The position numbers were made by a program, and so were the translations under genes. A model generated the notes under the pieces. That model saw nothing but the letters and a program-made list of their open reading frames with translations, ran no database searches and was not told where the DNA came from. A stretch of 63,990 nucleotides of DNA, taken from the NCBI GenBank assembly GCA_027576995.1, contig JANBQC010000088.1:1-63990 (forward strand), given 5' to 3'. Within the stretch, counting starts at the first letter, position 1, and the number at the start of each line of letters is the position of its first letter. This DNA comes from Dimargaris cristalligena (lineage: Eukaryota > Kickxellomycota > Dimargaritomycetes > Dimargaritales > Dimargaritaceae). Positions 59,698 to 63,990 of this stretch are shown in pieces.

Positions 59698-62600
59698 ATG
59701 CAAGTCGAACCGTGGAAAGCGCTGGTCCATTCTTTAGCCGACTCTCTGGGGCAAGAACCCACCGAGGAGGTGCTGGCCAAAGTAACCGCTGGTTTAAAAG
59801 CCCTGGTCGCCCAATTCCAAAGTAAGGCCATTCCTTTTGTAAAGTCCCCTCGACTCACCTTAGGTGCTGAGCTAGGGGGCAGTCCGTACGAGTTGGCTGT
59901 TTACATGTGGGTCGTTGGCCCCGATTCCTTTGGCGCTATAGGCTATAGCCTCCGCCAACCCGCCTAAACGCATTCAGCATACCCACCCATATATCCTTAT
60001 ATATATATATATCTATTTAAATGTTCTTGCTTTAAAAACCACCCCCAGGCAGTTCCATAGGCCCGGATTTTGATAGTATCAGGTCGTATACCCTCATGAG
60101 TATCCCCTTGACTGGCTTCTTTGCCCTGCTGTCGAGCCCAAGCAACCCTTTGATTGAAGGCGTTACCAAGATCCTTCACTATCTCCTTCGGCCTGAAAGC
60201 TACCACGCCTTGGACAAGGACTTCTCGGTAAGCCCTTTTTGATCCATCTGTTATTCTAACCCCGCACCCGAGAATGTACTACCATGTACATCCATATGCC
60301 CGTCTCATAATCCTCCCCGTAAATATGACGCTGGTATAATTCCACAACCAACTATGCATATAGGATTACCTAACCGAGGGCCTTCAGCACCCCAATCCGT
60401 CAGTGCAGCTACTCGCCCTAGAGCAGCTCCGGAAATACAAGTCCTCGGAGGGACCAGTAAGTAATGCCCCACTTAATTTAATACCCAGGTTCCGCCCTGC
60501 CTAAGGCATTGCTTAGTTGTATCGAACTATATAAATAGGGGTCGAGTCGACAGCGATCCCGTTGTGTAGAGCCCGCACCCACTAGTGGCTAATTGCGCTA
60601 CCTCCATTACCTCTACTTCTTATATTTGTTAGTTCGGGGGGAAATATATCCCCTGGATCCTATTACTTTTGTCGTCCCAAAACGTGGATGTAGTCAGAGC
60701 GAGCGAGGATGTACTGGTCAATGTAAGTAAGACGTGTCAACCTAGGTCTGGAGAGAGCGTTAGGGAGTCCATACGTAGATTCATTCGGATGGTCTTTGAC
60801 AGTATTTTTACCTATTTTGCTTAGTTTATATATACTAAATTAGACCAGGAACTATGTCACGCTAATGCCGCCCCCTATAGTATTACACTTTGTATCTATT
60901 CGATATATTTCATAACAGGTTGCCCAAACCCCCGATAACTTACACCTCGTATTTGCCACCGAAAATCAAGAGGCCATGGCCCCCATGATGAAAGAGTAGG
61001 TGGTTTTTTTTACAATCTCATCAGTTACCAGACGGAATATCAACTGTGCCACCGGGTCGTACATTGCTAATTATGCCAGCATCACTTTAAAATCCTAATT
61101 GCCAACTCTATATACCCCTCACCTTCCGTGGCCATTTGATTATACAATCCCACCAGCTCGACAATCCGGTTCCGTGTGTATGACCTCTTCGTCGGGATCA
61201 GTCTGGCATCACCGGAAGCCCTGGAAATTTGCTCGCACTATGGTATTTTGGGCGAGTTATGCGCCGAGGCTCAGTCCCCCGACTTGCTCCGACGCCTCAG
61301 CGCCCTGGACATTTACCAAAAGGTAAAGTGTGATATTCTACCTAACATGTATTATTATCCAACCGGGTGATATTGTGGAACTCACCAACCGCTAACCCTC
61401 CTTAGGACTACCGGCACCGCATTATTAACACCGCGCCTGGATTTGCCTTTCATTCCGTTGCCATTCCATTGCTTTTGCTATTGTTGTTATATGTTAATAG
61501 CTGGCCCACTCGCCCGAGGGATTTGCGTACATGCAATCCAAATTTGTATTCAGCCCCTACCTCGATCTAATGTCAAAAGAGACCGAATCAAGCGATATCC
61601 AAATCACCTTAGTTAGCTGCTCGACCATCGAGTTCTTTGCCAAGTTTATTGACTACCAGGTAATAATTGCCTATTCGCGATTTTTTATAACAACAGACTA
61701 TGTCCTGTGCGAAATCCCCCTCACCCATAGTCTCTCCACTAAACTATGTCTTGGACCCAATGTAACCCATCCTTTTGCATCACTATTACCTTATAGCATG
61801 TTGATTTTGCCGAGTTTCAAGCCGAAACCTTGCTATTTGACGTCATGGGCAAACTGCTCAACTCGGATAACTCGGACATTAAGGTATGTCAATCAAAATC
61901 TGGTGTATTCAATATACCCAATCAACTGCTAAGCTCGCTCGTTATAGCCAACACTGCCCCCCCCCTTTGTTGAATACAAGCATTAATCAGGCTTCTTACT
62001 TTCCCTTAACTGAACCTTAGAGCTCCGCGGTAATGGCTCTTGGCCATATTGGTTCGCAGCCCAGGGGCCTTTCCCTGGTGGCGCAACATCCAAGCCACTT
62101 ACTCGACCGCCTGGCCGAAGAATACAACGATGCCTGGCAGAAATACACGCTAGCCTGTTTACAGGCAATCGCACTTATTTTCGAGGCTGGGTAAATACAC
62201 TTTATGAGCTTTAGAATTGCAATGCCTTACTTATCCGTTATTAGACATCGATACCAATGTGCCAATATAGGCGGGTCCTCGCACGAAGTAGTCGCCAAAT
62301 AACTGGTTCGCAAATCCTTACTAACTGGTCCTCTGAGATATTTCCTGAACATTTTTTGGTTGCCATTTTCCCTATTAGGAATGACAATAGTTTAGAGATT
62401 GCCCAAATTACTGAGCAATTCTACTCCCGCATTGACAGTAAGTCGAATTAATCATACATTGGCCACATTTAAATGCCAATTGCATTGTAGATCTTCCCAG
62501 GCGCCATTTCAAACACACTAGCCTACGGCTTTAGTTTTTTTAGAAGGATTCCCCAATATCTGAATCTTTAATTATCTAACAGCTTATTATCATTTAATTA

Positions 62601-63374
62601 ACATCCTAACCCTTGACATTAGAATCTCGTGCACTTGGCGAGTGGGTCAAGTACGCTAAGCAAGATACCGCGGACGCCAGCCCCTTTTGCCTACGGCTGC
62701 TCACAGCAATGGCTGGATATACCTGGGGTCGAAAGGTAGGTAGACTCACAGCTGGCTGTTATGTACTTCTTTATTACACTATGTTCGCATTCAGCCCCAG
62801 TGTACCGCGATTATTATTTTTTCGAAGCGGATGCAATGAACCTTATAATAGTACTTCGACGTATTAACCCTCCGACTGCTGAATGAATGCTTCCCTGGCT
62901 TTTATCCCATCGTGAAAATATGGAAATATATAATTACCTAGGAAATGCTCGCCAACCATTTGTTTATGGCATACCTGTTTAATCGATCAGCTAACCGTGC
63001 CCACGATCGTAAGGTAAAGTATCTCCTGCTTAGAATATAGCGTCGATTGACGATACTTTAAATTACTTGCTCTTTAGAGGATATTCTAGCTAAGATCTTT
63101 GGTTAGATACGAATGTCCCATTGACTTCACAACGGGTGCCGTGCCATTATAGCTAATCATGAACTATATATCTATATATCAAATCACCGATCACAATTAA
63201 ATGGGTGTAAACATACAGGTCCAAAAGCACCAGTTGGTCGAACGCCTCTATATGATGGACCATGCCCACCCGGTATTCGACGAAAATGTTCACCAAGTCT
63301 TAGCTAGATATATCAAAGATGGCGCATTTTATATCCCTGCCGAAGCTGCGGTGGCTAGTCAAAGCAGCCAATAG
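59698..63374 (+). CDS. 26S proteasome assembly chaperone PSMD5/S5b-like (13 exons)
   Basis: Exons 59698-59821, 60049-60227, 60364-60456, 60633-60722, 60919-60995, 61157-61322, 61501-61659, 61797-61883, 62021-62190, 62379-62437, 62623-62735, 62942-63013 and 63219-63374; every junction is in phase and the total is 514 residues (human PSMD5 about 504). PSMD5 is a HEAT/ARM-type chaperone that binds the Rpt1/Rpt2 side of the proteasome base during 19S assembly; yeast Hsm3 is the functional counterpart. Family resemblance: HPNPSVQLLALEQL, FRVYDLFVGISLASPEALEI, LAHSPEGFAYM, MALGHIGSQPRGLSLVAQ and the ending YIKDGAFYIPAEA. Introns are 136-227 nt, with YAG acceptors. The start ATG opens a helix typical of the N-terminus. 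Exon 2 has two in-frame acceptors 12 bases apart. It is by far the most intron-rich gene of the window. Confidence 0.88.
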
Positions 63375-63829
63375 TTCCCATGATCCCTTTATTTTCAGAC
63401 CCCGAAAATCAAGCATATGCGGATTATAACTTGGTGTGCACTACGGCCTTATCCTATTAATTGTAAAAGTACCTAGTGATGGCATATAGTGGCTTAAAGC
63501 AATGTCATTAATTGGTGACTGTTGCGAGGGCCAGTGCTATATTAACAACACGCTTCCCATGAATGCGAGATTTCTCCAAATCAAGTAGTTTCTCAATAAA
63601 TCACCTATCTTGACAATATAGTTTGAGTATAATTATTCCAGGCTCAATAAAACTATGAACTAGTAGCTAGATTTGGGGGGTGACTGTCCAGCTTACTGGG
63701 ATCCTCAAGAATTATGGTTAAATACCCATCAAGTAAGTAAGAAGCCTGCTGCATCTGACCTTCAATGGAATATAGGCAAAAAATTAGATCATACTAAATA
63801 AATGTATCATAGTCAAAATCAAAAATGAA
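63375..63829. other. Intergenic DNA, no gene seen
   Basis: AT-rich spacer between PSMD5 and the tRNA gene, without supported ORFs. Confidence 0.5.
63821..63825 (-). terminator. RNA polymerase III T-run terminator
   Basis: Five T on the minus strand, starting five bases after the tRNA 3' end, the usual Pol III stop signal. Confidence 0.7.
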
Positions 63830-63903
63830 TGCTCATTGGGAGGCTCGAACTCCCGACCTTCAGATTATGAGACTGACGCTCTGCCAACTGAGCCAAACGA
63901 GCA
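63830..63903 (-). tRNA. Elongator tRNA-Met (CAT anticodon)
   Basis: 74 nt, no intron, CCA not encoded. The acceptor stem pairs TGCTCGT with ATGAGCA, the D-stem pairs GCTC with GAGC, and the T-arm is GGGAG-TTCGAGC-CTCCC. The anticodon loop CTCATAA carries CAT. The anticodon arm (GTCAGTCTCATAATCTGAAGGTC region) is the near-universal one of eukaryotic elongator Met tRNA, including the U31/U39 pair, so initiator and Ile-CAT are excluded. The internal A and B boxes are intact. Confidence 0.97.
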
Positions 63904-63990
63904 TCTTGTTATGTGTTGTGCAATAGCAGGAGAATAGTGAAAAGGAAAGTTTAAACAGTAATAAACGTCTGGTAAAAATCGGCAAAAGAA

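Overview
The window is nuclear DNA of a fungus. Three things show this: fungus-restricted or fungus-typical families (a KRE2/MNT1-type GT15 mannosyltransferase, an Mgr3-like mitochondrial TPR protein, a LAM-type GRAM/VASt protein), short spliceosomal introns (about 120-340 nt, mostly GTAAGT/GTANGN donors and YAG acceptors), and compact GC-richer genes separated by AT-rich intergenic DNA. An early-diverging (non-Dikarya) filamentous fungus is my best guess. It rests on the gene mix (kinesin-1 with an IAK tail, NME6, metazoan-like PSMD5, cytosolic HEXD-like GH20) and not on any direct marker.

Layout. 1-4.0 kb: AT-rich, gene-poor, with two small cysteine-rich secreted-type ORFs and a perfect 130-bp tandem duplication. 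4.0-13.5 kb: three + strand genes, the DEAH helicase PRP43/DHX15, an MFS hexose transporter and the replication-associated AAA ATPase WRNIP1/Mgs1 (3 exons); a diverged ~250-bp repeat family lies between the first two. 13.7-21.1 kb: an F-box protein (-), NME6-type nucleoside diphosphate kinase (+, 2 exons), a multi-Myb-repeat protein with a mitochondrial-looking N-terminus (-, 2 exons) and ubiquitin-eL40 (-). 22.3-24.6 kb: Mgr3-like TPR membrane protein (+) and a small secreted I9 protease-inhibitor-like protein (-). 26.9-35.6 kb: one uninterrupted 2,874-codon ORF (-) with a RasGAP-like N-terminal region and split Sel1-like repeats. 37.4-41.5 kb: LAM/GRAMD1-type sterol-transfer protein (+). 43.0-47.2 kb: an assembly gap beside a misplaced copy of kinesin sequence, then kinesin-1 heavy chain (-, 3 exons). 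51.0-57.9 kb: GT15 mannosyltransferase (-) and GH20 hexosaminidase (-, at least 4 exons). 59.7-63.4 kb: PSMD5-like proteasome assembly chaperone (+, 13 exons). 63.8 kb: elongator tRNA-Met (-).

The genes are housekeeping functions on both strands (splicing and ribosome biogenesis, sugar uptake, replication-fork maintenance, nucleotide metabolism, membrane contact sites, transport motor, protein mannosylation, proteasome assembly) with no operon-like or biosynthetic-cluster logic. I found no convincing new multi-gene system. The most unusual items are the RasGAP-like/Sel1 giant protein, the putative mitochondrial Myb protein, the small secreted cysteine-rich prepropeptide and the diverged repeat family. 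Exon structures were worked out by hand from splice consensus, reading phase and family similarity; no search or alignment was run.
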